Of a stretch of DNA of 12,791 nucleotides, positions 6,911 to 12,791 are shown piece by piece. Both the position numbers and the translations under genes were made by a program. This DNA is from CAYJBH01 sp964368815 (lineage in GTDB: Bacteria > Bacillota > Clostridia > Oscillospirales > Ruminococcaceae). The stretch covers positions 1 through 12,791 of the forward strand of contig CAYJDA010000047.1 of assembly GCA_964368815.1 (NCBI GenBank). The letters run 5' to 3'. Position 1 is the stretch's first letter. The number at the start of each line of letters is the position of its first letter. The notes beneath the pieces were generated by a model. It made no database searches and was not told where the DNA came from. It worked only from the letters and a program-made list of their open reading frames with translations.

Positions 6911-7183
6911 ATGAAAATTGATAATATTAATCACTCTGCTGCAATCGGTAGTTACCTCAATACCGGTTCTGCTTCTAAGTCTGTTACTGCAGGGAAAAAG
7001 ACCGATACGGTTGCTATCGACGGTCGAGGTTTTGATGCAAAGGCATACTCGGCAACGGTTGCAAAAGAGATATCCTCCGATGTTTCTGCTGAGCGACTAG
7101 CAGCAATTAAAGAAGCGGTGGACAAAGGTAGTTATAACATTCCTGCCGAACTTCTTGCTGATGCACTATTGGGTAAAATTTAG
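6911..7183 (+). CDS. flgM: Anti-sigma-28 factor FlgM
   Basis: A 90 aa negative regulator that binds sigma-28 in the cytoplasm and, in well-studied systems, is exported through the finished hook-basal body, releasing late flagellar transcription. The N-terminal ~55 residues are Ser/Thr/Gly-rich and probably disordered. The C-terminal part (VSAERLAAIKEAVDKGSYNIPAELLADALLGKI, from about residue 58) is the conserved sigma-28-binding helical region, with the IKxAVxxGxYxIPAELLADALL pattern of the family. The Shine-Dalgarno is GTGAGG at about 6899-6904. It is the first gene of the operon and sits behind a sigma-28-like promoter, giving the usual negative feedback. Confidence 0.93.
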   Translation: MKIDNINHSAAIGSYLNTGSASKSVTAGKKTDTVAIDGRGFDAKAYSATVAKEISSDVSAERLAAIKEAVDKGSYNIPAELLADALLGKI

Positions 7184-7197
7184 TGTCGGAGGTTTTT

Positions 7198-7647
7198 TTG
7201 AAGGAGCAAAAGCAATTTTTCGACTTTCTTGATGAATATGTCGTTTTTTACGAGCATATCGAAGTTCAGGCAAGGGAGAGGTTTGAATACATCTCAACCA
7301 ACAACCTTGCAGGTATTGAACGTTCGATAGCAAACGACCAGTCTGCGATTCTTCGTGCAGAGCAGATGGAAAAAAAGCGTATTGAGTTTCAGGAATCTGC
7401 AGGATATAAAGATATGCCTATGCGCAATATAATAGAGAGCGTTGAGGGCGACGAAAAAGAATATCTATCCGATATCTACGGTAGATTGTCTTCTCTATTA
7501 GAGAGTATTCAGTTTTATAATGCTCGTTGCACCAAGGTAGTTAGAGCCAACCTTAAAAAAATGGAGCGTCAGGCAGAAAAACATGCTCCGCCAACCACTC
7601 TAACTCAGGAGGAGTTGCAGAACATTAAGTTAGACAGCAAGGCATAG
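7198..7647 (+). CDS. flgN: FlgN-family export chaperone for hook-filament junction proteins
   Basis: A mostly alpha-helical, charged cytoplasmic protein, which in the FlgN family binds the C-termini of FlgK and FlgL and delivers them to the flagellar export gate. There is a long helix over the first ~50 residues, a second helical stretch around AEQMEKKRIEFQE, then a C-terminal amphipathic helix (SSLLESIQFYNARCTKVVRANLKKMERQ), as expected for FlgN. The start is TTG at 7198 (149 aa): GGAGG at 7188-7192 sits five bases before it. A GTG at 7183 overlapping the flgM stop would add five residues but would place that GGAGG inside the coding region and has no Shine-Dalgarno of its own. Position between flgM and flgK is the standard one and supports the call more than sequence identity does. 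Confidence 0.85.
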   Translation: MKEQKQFFDFLDEYVVFYEHIEVQARERFEYISTNNLAGIERSIANDQSAILRAEQMEKKRIEFQESAGYKDMPMRNIIESVEGDEKEYLSDIYGRLSSLLESIQFYNARCTKVVRANLKKMERQAEKHAPPTTLTQEELQNIKLDSKA

Positions 7648-7661
7648 GAAAGGAATATACA

Positions 7662-9137
7662 ATGAGTGTGAGACCTACTTTTTTAGGTATAGAAACTGCC
7701 TTAAGGGGAATTCAAACAAACCAAAAGGCTTTGGATATAGTGGGCCAAAATTTAACGAACGTGAGTACCGAGGGATATACCCGTCAACGTGTTGATCAGG
7801 TTTCGGTAACCATAGCCGGAGGTGGGCGTTACGATGTTCAACAAAATATTCAGCTTAAAGGTCAGGGCACCGAGATAGTGGGGGTTGCTCAAATTCGTGA
7901 CCCGCTGTTGGATAAAATGTTCCGTGAGGAATATGCCACGGTTGCCTACTATGACCAAAGCGCTGTTATCCTTTCAGACATGGAAGCTGCCATCAACGAA
8001 CTTGGCAATACCGGACTTAACAATGCAATGGAGGATGTAATCTCCGCTTTAAAAAGCTTTTCCTCCAGCCCCGATGATGCTACCAACGCATCCATTGTTA
8101 TGAATTCCATGGTTCAGCTAACACAGGTTATGAATTTATTCGATTCGAAGCTACTTGAGATTAGTGAGCAACAAAAGTTTAATACCGAAGTGGCGGTTGA
8201 GGATGTAAACTCATTGCTTGAGCGGATTGCTAAACTTAATGGTTCTATCGAGGACAATATGCTGGTTAGTTCCATTGCGAGCGAGGGCAATTACGGTCCT
8301 AACGAGCTTTTCGACGAGCGCAATCTTCTCCTTGACGAGCTATCGTACTACGGCGACATAAAGGTAGAAGAGCTTGAGTATGGCGTTGTTAACGTTTCTA
8401 TAGGCGATAGGTTGGTAATTGACGGTGAGTCCTTTGAATCTTTGGGCTATAGCAACACCGAAGACGGTACCATAGCATTAACGTGGCAAAAAGACGGTTC
8501 GTTATTTGAATCCGAGGGTGGAGCGCTTAAGGCCTATGTAGATATGATTAACGGTGCCGGCACCAATCCGGAATCGCCAAACCACAACCTTGAAAATGGT
8601 ATACCTTATTATCAACAACAGTTAGATACTTTTGCCGCAAAAGTTGCCTATGTATTCAACAATGTTGTCCCGTTAGAGTCCGGAGGCTTCAAAACGCTGT
8701 TTGAGCCTACTTCAGGAGAGGTTACCGCTGAAAACATTACGGTTGCTACCGATTGGTTAACTAATCCGGAATATATAATGGAAGATGTCGAGAAAAATGG
8801 CGAACTTGATAACACCTATATTTTAAATATGCTTTATCAATTCGAGAGCGAGCATGATTTTGGCGAATTTACCGGAAGCTTTGAAGATTATGTTAGTTTT
8901 GTAAATACTACACTCGGTCAGCAGGTTACATACAACACCAGTCGCCTTACCGCTACTACCTCGGTTGCCAACGAAATATTAAATAGCAGAGATGCTGTTT
9001 CGGCAGTTTCCGATAACGAAGAGGCCGCCGACATGATGATGTACAACCGTGCGTATCAGTCTGTAGCAAGGCTAATGACCACCCTTGACGAAGCTCTGAA
9101 TACTATTATTAACAGTATGGGTATAGTGGGCAGATAA
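7662..9137 (+). CDS. flgK: Flagellar hook-associated protein FlgK (HAP1)
   Basis: A 491 aa structural protein forming the first ring of the hook-filament junction. The N-terminus (FLGIETALRGIQTNQKALDIVGQNLTNVSTEGYTRQRV) is the conserved rod/hook-type helix with the NxxNxxTxGYxRQ motif. RDPLLDKMFREEYA follows at about residue 83. The C-terminal domain (EEAADMMMYNRAYQSVARLMTTLDEALNTIINSMGIVGR) is the matching D0 helix with the AYQxxARxxxxxDExL signature. Length is close to the usual ~500 aa. The Shine-Dalgarno AAAGGAA lies just before the ATG, 14 nt after flgN. Confidence 0.97.
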   Translation: MSVRPTFLGIETALRGIQTNQKALDIVGQNLTNVSTEGYTRQRVDQVSVTIAGGGRYDVQQNIQLKGQGTEIVGVAQIRDPLLDKMFREEYATVAYYDQSAVILSDMEAAINELGNTGLNNAMEDVISALKSFSSSPDDATNASIVMNSMVQLTQVMNLFDSKLLEISEQQKFNTEVAVEDVNSLLERIAKLNGSIEDNMLVSSIASEGNYGPNELFDERNLLLDELSYYGDIKVEELEYGVVNVSIGDRLVIDGESFESLGYSNTEDGTIALTWQKDGSLFESEGGALKAYVDMINGAGTNPESPNHNLENGIPYYQQQLDTFAAKVAYVFNNVVPLESGGFKTLFEPTSGEVTAENITVATDWLTNPEYIMEDVEKNGELDNTYILNMLYQFESEHDFGEFTGSFEDYVSFVNTTLGQQVTYNTSRLTATTSVANEILNSRDAVSAVSDNEEAADMMMYNRAYQSVARLMTTLDEALNTIINSMGIVGR

Positions 9138-9165
9138 TTTTTAGCAACTCGAAAGGAGCTATAAC

Positions 9166-10257
9166 ATGAGAGTTACTCAAAGTAGTATGAACCGTAACTA
9201 TCTTGATACATTACAAACCAACATGTCCAACCTAAATATGACAATGAGCAGGTTGAACACAGGATTGAAACTTAATAGTGTTTCGGATAATGTTGCAGAT
9301 GCAGCAAAGGCTTTTTCGGTTCGTGAACAATTATATAAACTTGATCAGTCGGTTGATACAATGCGAGATGCGTTTAATGAACTTTCTGCCGCTGAAGGTA
9401 ATATAATGAGCGCCAACGAGATTCTTAAGTCAGTCATGGAAGAAATGACCCGAATGTCGAATGACACCTTTGATGAAGATCAACGTGAAATAGCTGCCAG
9501 CGAGATGTGGGAGCTACAGGAGCAGGTGTTGCAGATGGCCAATGCACAGTTTACCGACAAAAACTTATTTGGCGGTACAAACAACTCTGGTACTCCGTTT
9601 GAAATACATGACGACGGAACGGTTACCTATAACGGAGTAAACGTAAACGAACTTGAGCCTTACGATTCAGCAACTCATAATCTTTCGGTTGCAAATCTTC
9701 CCGTTAATTTTTCAGCTGAGGAAGGAATGGCGGTAATGGAAGATCCGGCAAACCCCGGTTTTTACATTCCGGTTTCGTCCAACGGCACAGTATACATCGA
9801 CATTGAATTAGGTCTCTCGGTTAACAGTACGTCATACGGCAGTTCAATTGACCCTTCTACAGTCGTAAAACTTTCTAACGATGGAGCGGAAGTTTTTGGA
9901 TTCGGAGTTGACGCCGATGGCAATTCTCAAAACATTATCGCCTTTATAGGCGAGGTTGCTCAATCCCTTAGCGACAATGATATGGATGAGCTTCGCAGCT
10001 TATTAGACAAATCTAAAGATATTCAAACCGGTCTTACGACGGCACTTGCCGACATCGGTGCGCGCACTAACTTTTTGGAAACGACCACCGACCGCTACGA
10101 AACAGACATTATTTCGTTAAAAGATACACAAAACGACCTTGAGGCTGCCGATTTAGAGGAGGAGTCTATTAACTACCAAATCTATCAACGCGCCTGGATG
10201 ATTTCTTTACAGCTTGGGTCACAGGTTTTACCTACCTCGTTGTTTGATTTTATGTAA
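9166..10257 (+). CDS. flgL: Flagellar hook-associated protein FlgL (HAP3)
   Basis: The second junction protein, connecting FlgK to the flagellin filament. The 363 aa protein begins MRVTQSSMNRNYLDTLQTNMSNLNMTMSRLNTG, a flagellin-like N-terminal helix, with LNSVSDNVADAAKAFSVREQL after it. ANAQFTDKNLFGGTNNSGTPF (about residues 125-145) is the typical FlgL entry into the variable domain. The C-terminus (YQIYQRAWMISLQLGSQVLPTSLFDFM) matches the family ending in SLxDFL/M. It is about 60 residues longer than the common ~300 aa form, with the extra length in the exposed middle region. The Shine-Dalgarno is AAAGGAG, 28 nt after flgK. Confidence 0.95.
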   Translation: MRVTQSSMNRNYLDTLQTNMSNLNMTMSRLNTGLKLNSVSDNVADAAKAFSVREQLYKLDQSVDTMRDAFNELSAAEGNIMSANEILKSVMEEMTRMSNDTFDEDQREIAASEMWELQEQVLQMANAQFTDKNLFGGTNNSGTPFEIHDDGTVTYNGVNVNELEPYDSATHNLSVANLPVNFSAEEGMAVMEDPANPGFYIPVSSNGTVYIDIELGLSVNSTSYGSSIDPSTVVKLSNDGAEVFGFGVDADGNSQNIIAFIGEVAQSLSDNDMDELRSLLDKSKDIQTGLTTALADIGARTNFLETTTDRYETDIISLKDTQNDLEAADLEEESINYQIYQRAWMISLQLGSQVLPTSLFDFM

Positions 10258-10285
10258 ATTAGTATAGGATAGGAGGTGTTGAACG

Positions 10286-10867
10286 GTGCAACTTGCTACA
10301 CTCAGCCTTAATAGGATTGATGCCGTTTTCAACTACACTGCCACCGGTGCAAAATTGACCTCTAACAGAGGTACGCACACCGGCACAATCCATCTAAAAC
10401 AAGAGCCCGGAAGCCTTGATATAGAGACCGAAACCACTAAAATGCAACAAAAAGGCGCAGGACCTGAACAAACCCGAGCTGTTTTTCAGAACGGGTTTAC
10501 TGGTAGTCTCCCTCATTATACTGCCCAGTTGGGTGAGCGACAGATAAAAGAGTTTACCGAAAAATTAGCACGACTTGCCGATCGGCTCGGTGCAATTCAT
10601 ACCGGATCTACTCCTTCACGAATAATTTCAGAGGATATGATGCGTGAAGAATCCATGCCTATGGCAGGCCATGCATTTTTACCAACCTACCGACCACAGG
10701 TGTCTTTTACCAAACCTGAAATATCTATTAATTACACTCCGGCAGAAGTAAAAGCCAGCTATACTCCCCCATCTAAAGGCTTTAATTATTCTCCTCCAAG
10801 TTTTAATGGGCAAATGGTGGTGAGACCGGATGTGCAAATAACATATAATCCGGCTATAATAGCATAG
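10286..10867 (+). CDS. DUF6470 family protein (YviE-like), function unknown
   Basis: The 193 aa product sits between flgL and fliW, the place occupied by yviE in Bacillus subtilis. The N-terminal ~50 residues and the C-terminal ~60 residues are beta-prone. The C-terminal part repeats an aromatic-threonine/serine-proline motif at short intervals (INYTPAEV, ASYTPPS, FNYSPPS, ITYNPAI), which is characteristic of DUF6470. The middle (RQIKEFTEKLARLADRLGAI) is helical. There is no signal peptide or membrane segment. The start is GTG at 10286, supported by AGGAGG at 10271-10276. The family is almost always found in flagellar operons, but I know of no established function. Confidence 0.8.
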   Translation: MQLATLSLNRIDAVFNYTATGAKLTSNRGTHTGTIHLKQEPGSLDIETETTKMQQKGAGPEQTRAVFQNGFTGSLPHYTAQLGERQIKEFTEKLARLADRLGAIHTGSTPSRIISEDMMREESMPMAGHAFLPTYRPQVSFTKPEISINYTPAEVKASYTPPSKGFNYSPPSFNGQMVVRPDVQITYNPAIIA

Positions 10868-10886
10868 TATTTAATCTTAAATATAT

Positions 10887-10910
10887 ACCGATATAGGATG
10901 ATAAGGATAA
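10887..10910 (+). promoter_or_regulatory. fliW leader: sigma-28-like -10 box and two GGA motifs
   Basis: The 46-base gap before fliW contains ACCGATAT (10887-10894), seven of eight matches to the sigma-28 -10 consensus GCCGATAT. No convincing TAAAGTTT lies at the right distance upstream. AGGATG (10895-10900) and AAGGAT (10903-10908) follow; the second serves as the Shine-Dalgarno. Paired GGA motifs next to a ribosome binding site are what a CsrA-controlled leader looks like. Both readings are tentative. Confidence 0.3.
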
Positions 10911-10913
10911 TTT

Positions 10914-11351
10914 ATGATAATAACGACAAGAGATTTTGGTGAGATAGATGTGCCAAACGAGGATGTTTTTACTACTAAATCTCCAATACTTGGCTTTGAA
11001 GACTACACTAAGTTTACCGTGCTAAAGGATTCAGATATAGGGAATGATATCTGTTGGTTGCAGTCAATAGAAGAGCCTAATATATGCTTTATCTTGGTTG
11101 CGGCTACAGGGCTCGGCAATTACAGCTTTGCAATAACAGATCAGATAAAGAAGCAGCTATGTGTTGAAAAAGATGATTTTCTTTCGAGAAGCTACTGTAT
11201 TGCGGTTATAGCGGATACTCCGACTGATTGTACCGTTAATAAAAAAGCCCCGGTGATTTTTAGTGAACATAATAACTGTTTTGGACAGTATGTTTTGGAT
11301 GAGGATTTCCCGATTAAAGCACCTCTGCTTATTTCAAACGAGGAGGAGTAG
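10914..11351 (+). CDS. fliW: Flagellar assembly factor FliW, CsrA antagonist
   Basis: A 145 aa cytoplasmic protein that, in Bacillus subtilis, binds either flagellin or CsrA. When flagellin is scarce, free FliW sequesters CsrA and lifts repression of hag translation. Family landmarks are all present: the N-terminal TRDFGEIDVPNEDVF, PILGFEDYTKFTVL, CWLQSIEEPNICFILV, then a C-terminal KAPVIFSEHNNCFGQYVLDEDFPIKAPLL. Length is typical. The Shine-Dalgarno AAGGAT is at 10903-10908. csrA begins two nucleotides after its stop, so the pair is translationally linked in the usual fliW-csrA arrangement. Confidence 0.96.
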   Translation: MIITTRDFGEIDVPNEDVFTTKSPILGFEDYTKFTVLKDSDIGNDICWLQSIEEPNICFILVAATGLGNYSFAITDQIKKQLCVEKDDFLSRSYCIAVIADTPTDCTVNKKAPVIFSEHNNCFGQYVLDEDFPIKAPLLISNEEE

Positions 11352-11353
11352 CC

Positions 11354-11587
11354 ATGCTTGTTCTTTCAAGACGTGAGGGCGAATCCATTAAGATAGGTGA
11401 TGATATCACCCTTGTTTTTTATGATGTACAGGGCGACCGCGTAAGGGTAGGAATTGATGCTCCTAAAGAAATTGCAATTGTTAGAACGGAGCTTTTACAG
11501 ATCGCCGAACAAAACAAAGAGGCAGTATCCCGCCCTGCTAAAAATTTGCGTTCTGTTATTGGCGGTTTGAAAATCGACAAAGGTTAA
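11354..11587 (+). CDS. csrA: Carbon storage regulator CsrA, translational repressor
   Basis: A 77 aa homodimeric RNA-binding protein that recognises GGA motifs and blocks ribosome access. MLVLSRREGESIKIGDDITL (strand 1 onward), GDRVRVGIDAPKEIAIVRTELL and the RNA-contact arginine R44 are conserved. The C-terminus is extended beyond the ~61 aa enteric form, as in FliW-dependent CsrA proteins. The extension holds N54 close to the position of Bacillus N55, reported to matter for FliW binding. GGAGGAG inside the end of fliW serves as its Shine-Dalgarno. In this context the likely target is the flagellin mRNA. No terminator hairpin is visible in the 14 bases before the convergent PilZ-like gene. 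Confidence 0.98.
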   Translation: MLVLSRREGESIKIGDDITLVFYDVQGDRVRVGIDAPKEIAIVRTELLQIAEQNKEAVSRPAKNLRSVIGGLKIDKG

Positions 11588-11601
11588 CAGCCGCGCATCT
11601 A

Positions 11602-12186
11602 TTATTTTTTACCTAATAAGTAGTTTATCTGCGTCAGGTTTGCTCTATTATTTTTTATTGGCCTTGCGATATAGAGTTTCACCATGTTGTGAAGGTGATA
11701 AACTTCCTCAACGATTACTGTGTATTTTTTAAGTGCTGGTAAGGAATTATTATTTATTGTCAGTTCAGATTTCATATCTATATTTTCTATGGACGTAAAA
11801 CAGCACTCTTCAATTCCCAGCCTGATAATGCTTATGTCATAATCCTCTCCCTGCTTAAAAAGTCTAGCCGACCTTGTTGCATAGGTTTTAATTGCTACAT
11901 TTTGTAACAATAAATGATTAAGCTTATCTAAGCCTGCCTTCTCGACATCACATATACCAACTATTCCTCGTCCGTAAAAACTGACACTTCCTACCAAAGA
12001 AGTCAATATTGCATTCTGAGTATGCACAATTACACCTATTGTTGCACCAACATTAAGACGGGGAAGGTCGTTCCCCTTGATTTCTATTTCACCCGGTGTG
12101 GGAGAAAGAGTTACCAAACCATGTGCAACTGTTTCTCCTGTATCATCTACTAATTCTGCTACAAGTGCGAGCGGTTCTATCTGCAT
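11602..12186 (-). CDS. PilZ-like domain protein with degenerate c-di-GMP motif
   Basis: A 194 aa soluble, beta-rich protein with no signal peptide or membrane helix. Residues 1-80 form one beta-rich half. From about residue 100, TRSARLF (R105, R108) followed by YDISIIRLGIEECCF (D117, S119, G124) resembles the PilZ RxxxR plus D/NxSxxG pattern, and the final ARPIKNN also fits a PilZ end. Both motifs are off: the arginines are spaced RxxR, and there are two extra residues before the glycine. This is therefore a PilZ-like protein that may bind c-di-GMP weakly or not at all. A two-domain protein beside flagellar genes recalls YcgR-type flagellar brakes. The Shine-Dalgarno GAGGT (about 12192-12196) supports ATG 12186. 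It converges with csrA and diverges from the gene at 12231, 44 bases apart. Confidence 0.55.
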   Translation of the reverse strand: MQIEPLALVAELVDDTGETVAHGLVTLSPTPGEIEIKGNDLPRLNVGATIGVIVHTQNAILTSLVGSVSFYGRGIVGICDVEKAGLDKLNHLLLQNVAIKTYATRSARLFKQGEDYDISIIRLGIEECCFTSIENIDMKSELTINNNSLPALKKYTVIVEEVYHLHNMVKLYIARPIKNNRANLTQINYLLGKK

Positions 12187-12230
12187 AACTTACCTCAATA
12201 AATATATTTCTGAAAGGAATAAAAATAAAT

Positions 12231-12695
12231 ATGAAAAGCAAAAATTTAGCTGAAATTTCAGAGCTTCTTTCTGAAAAACAAGGTTTGCTTTCCGAACTGC
12301 TAAAGCGTAGCTCGGATTATGGTTGGGAAACTGTCCAGGCATTAACCGAGTGGGTTGAGGGTAGAACCGAGGTTATCGATTCAATTGATATTCTTGATAA
12401 AAAGATAGAATCTATTGTTACTATATGTGAAAAAAAATATCCTAAAATAAGAAACGCACTAAACAACAGCTGTAATCGCGGAGAGCTTTGCAGTGAGCTA
12501 TTGCCTATATTTGATACCACCCAGCAAAATTACACTATTCTAAATCGCATAAAAACCATATCAGACGAGGTGATGATAAGAATAGAAAAAATGCAAAACG
12601 AGGTGCGGGAAGGTATAAAACAAAATAACCAAAAAACAAAAATTGTTAAGTATTTTCCAAATGAAAAAATTGAAATATTTAGAGAAAGAGGCTAA
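12231..12695 (+). CDS. Small helical protein, possible flagellar export chaperone (FlgN/FliT-like)
   Basis: I do not recognise this 154 aa protein by a specific motif. It is almost entirely alpha-helical and charged: a helix over residues 3-30, a second around EWVEGRTEVIDSIDILDKKIESIVTICEKKY, and a long C-terminal helix (TILNRIKTISDEVMIRIEKMQNEVREGIKQ). It has no membrane segment and ends in a basic tail. Size, helix layout and position beside flagellar genes resemble FlgN or FliT chaperones, and the C-terminal helix recalls that of the flgN product at 7198. AAAGGA at 12213-12218 lies 12 bases before the ATG, a somewhat long spacing. The gene looks more AT-rich than the flagellar operon genes. 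That it is a real gene is likely; the function is inference. Confidence 0.5.
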   Translation: MKSKNLAEISELLSEKQGLLSELLKRSSDYGWETVQALTEWVEGRTEVIDSIDILDKKIESIVTICEKKYPKIRNALNNSCNRGELCSELLPIFDTTQQNYTILNRIKTISDEVMIRIEKMQNEVREGIKQNNQKTKIVKYFPNEKIEIFRERG

Positions 12696-12791
12696 ATTTA
12701 ATTTGGGAAGCAATGACTATGTTGTTATTTGTATTGCCCGAATCTGCCACACCGAGAAATATTGAGTTTTTGCTTGCAAAATAACGAACGA

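Noticed and set aside
12713..12784. A 23-codon open frame after the last gene (begins MTMLLFVLPES)
   Set aside because: It is too short to judge, with no proper Shine-Dalgarno. A minus-strand reading across the last 96 bases was also considered and is equally unsupported.
1..12791. Mobile elements, CRISPR arrays, defence systems or tRNA genes
   Set aside because: No terminal inverted repeats, transposase or integrase sequences, regularly spaced repeats or tRNA cloverleaf signals were seen. The window is chromosomal core plus a flagellar operon.

Overview
The window reads as a moderately AT-rich chromosomal segment of a motile, low-GC Gram-positive bacterium, most likely a member of the Clostridia. 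The reasons are the FliW/CsrA pair beside flgM-flgN-flgK-flgL, an S-box (SAM-I) riboswitch in front of metK, an MtaB-type tRNA methylthiotransferase, Gram-positive style ribosome binding sites and sigma-28 promoters of the Bacillus/Clostridium type. This is inference from gene content. I see no insertion sequences, phage genes, CRISPR arrays, tRNAs or rRNAs.

Left edge (1-400, minus strand): the first 48 codons of a flagellin gene, running off the edge. It has a near-consensus sigma-28 promoter at 306-332 and a leader of about 150 nt. The leader holds a hairpin with GGA in its loop (182-206), a good candidate CsrA site.

Housekeeping block (398-6833): mtaB (minus); a D-Ala-D-Ala carboxypeptidase (plus); a membrane-anchored protein with a BtuF/FhuD-type binding domain, placed 21 nt behind metK (both minus); a SAM-I riboswitch with terminator and antiterminator, driven by a strong sigma-A promoter; and, divergent from it, an AI-2E family membrane protein with its own sigma-A promoter.

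Late flagellar operon (6848-11587, plus): sigma-28-like promoter, flgM (anti-sigma-28), flgN (hook-filament junction chaperone), flgK, flgL, a DUF6470 (YviE-like) gene, fliW and csrA. This is close to the Bacillus subtilis flgM-yvyG-flgK-flgL-yviE-fliW-csrA order. The genes fit one circuit. FlgM holds sigma-28 until the hook is finished. FlgK and FlgL form the hook-filament junction. FliW and CsrA then couple flagellin translation to free flagellin level, and a likely CsrA target lies in the flagellin leader at the other end of the window.

Right edge (11602-12791): a minus-strand protein with a degenerate PilZ-like domain converges on csrA. Divergent from it is a small helical protein resembling a flagellar export chaperone (FlgN/FliT type) only in general character. 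The last 96 bases hold nothing I can assign.
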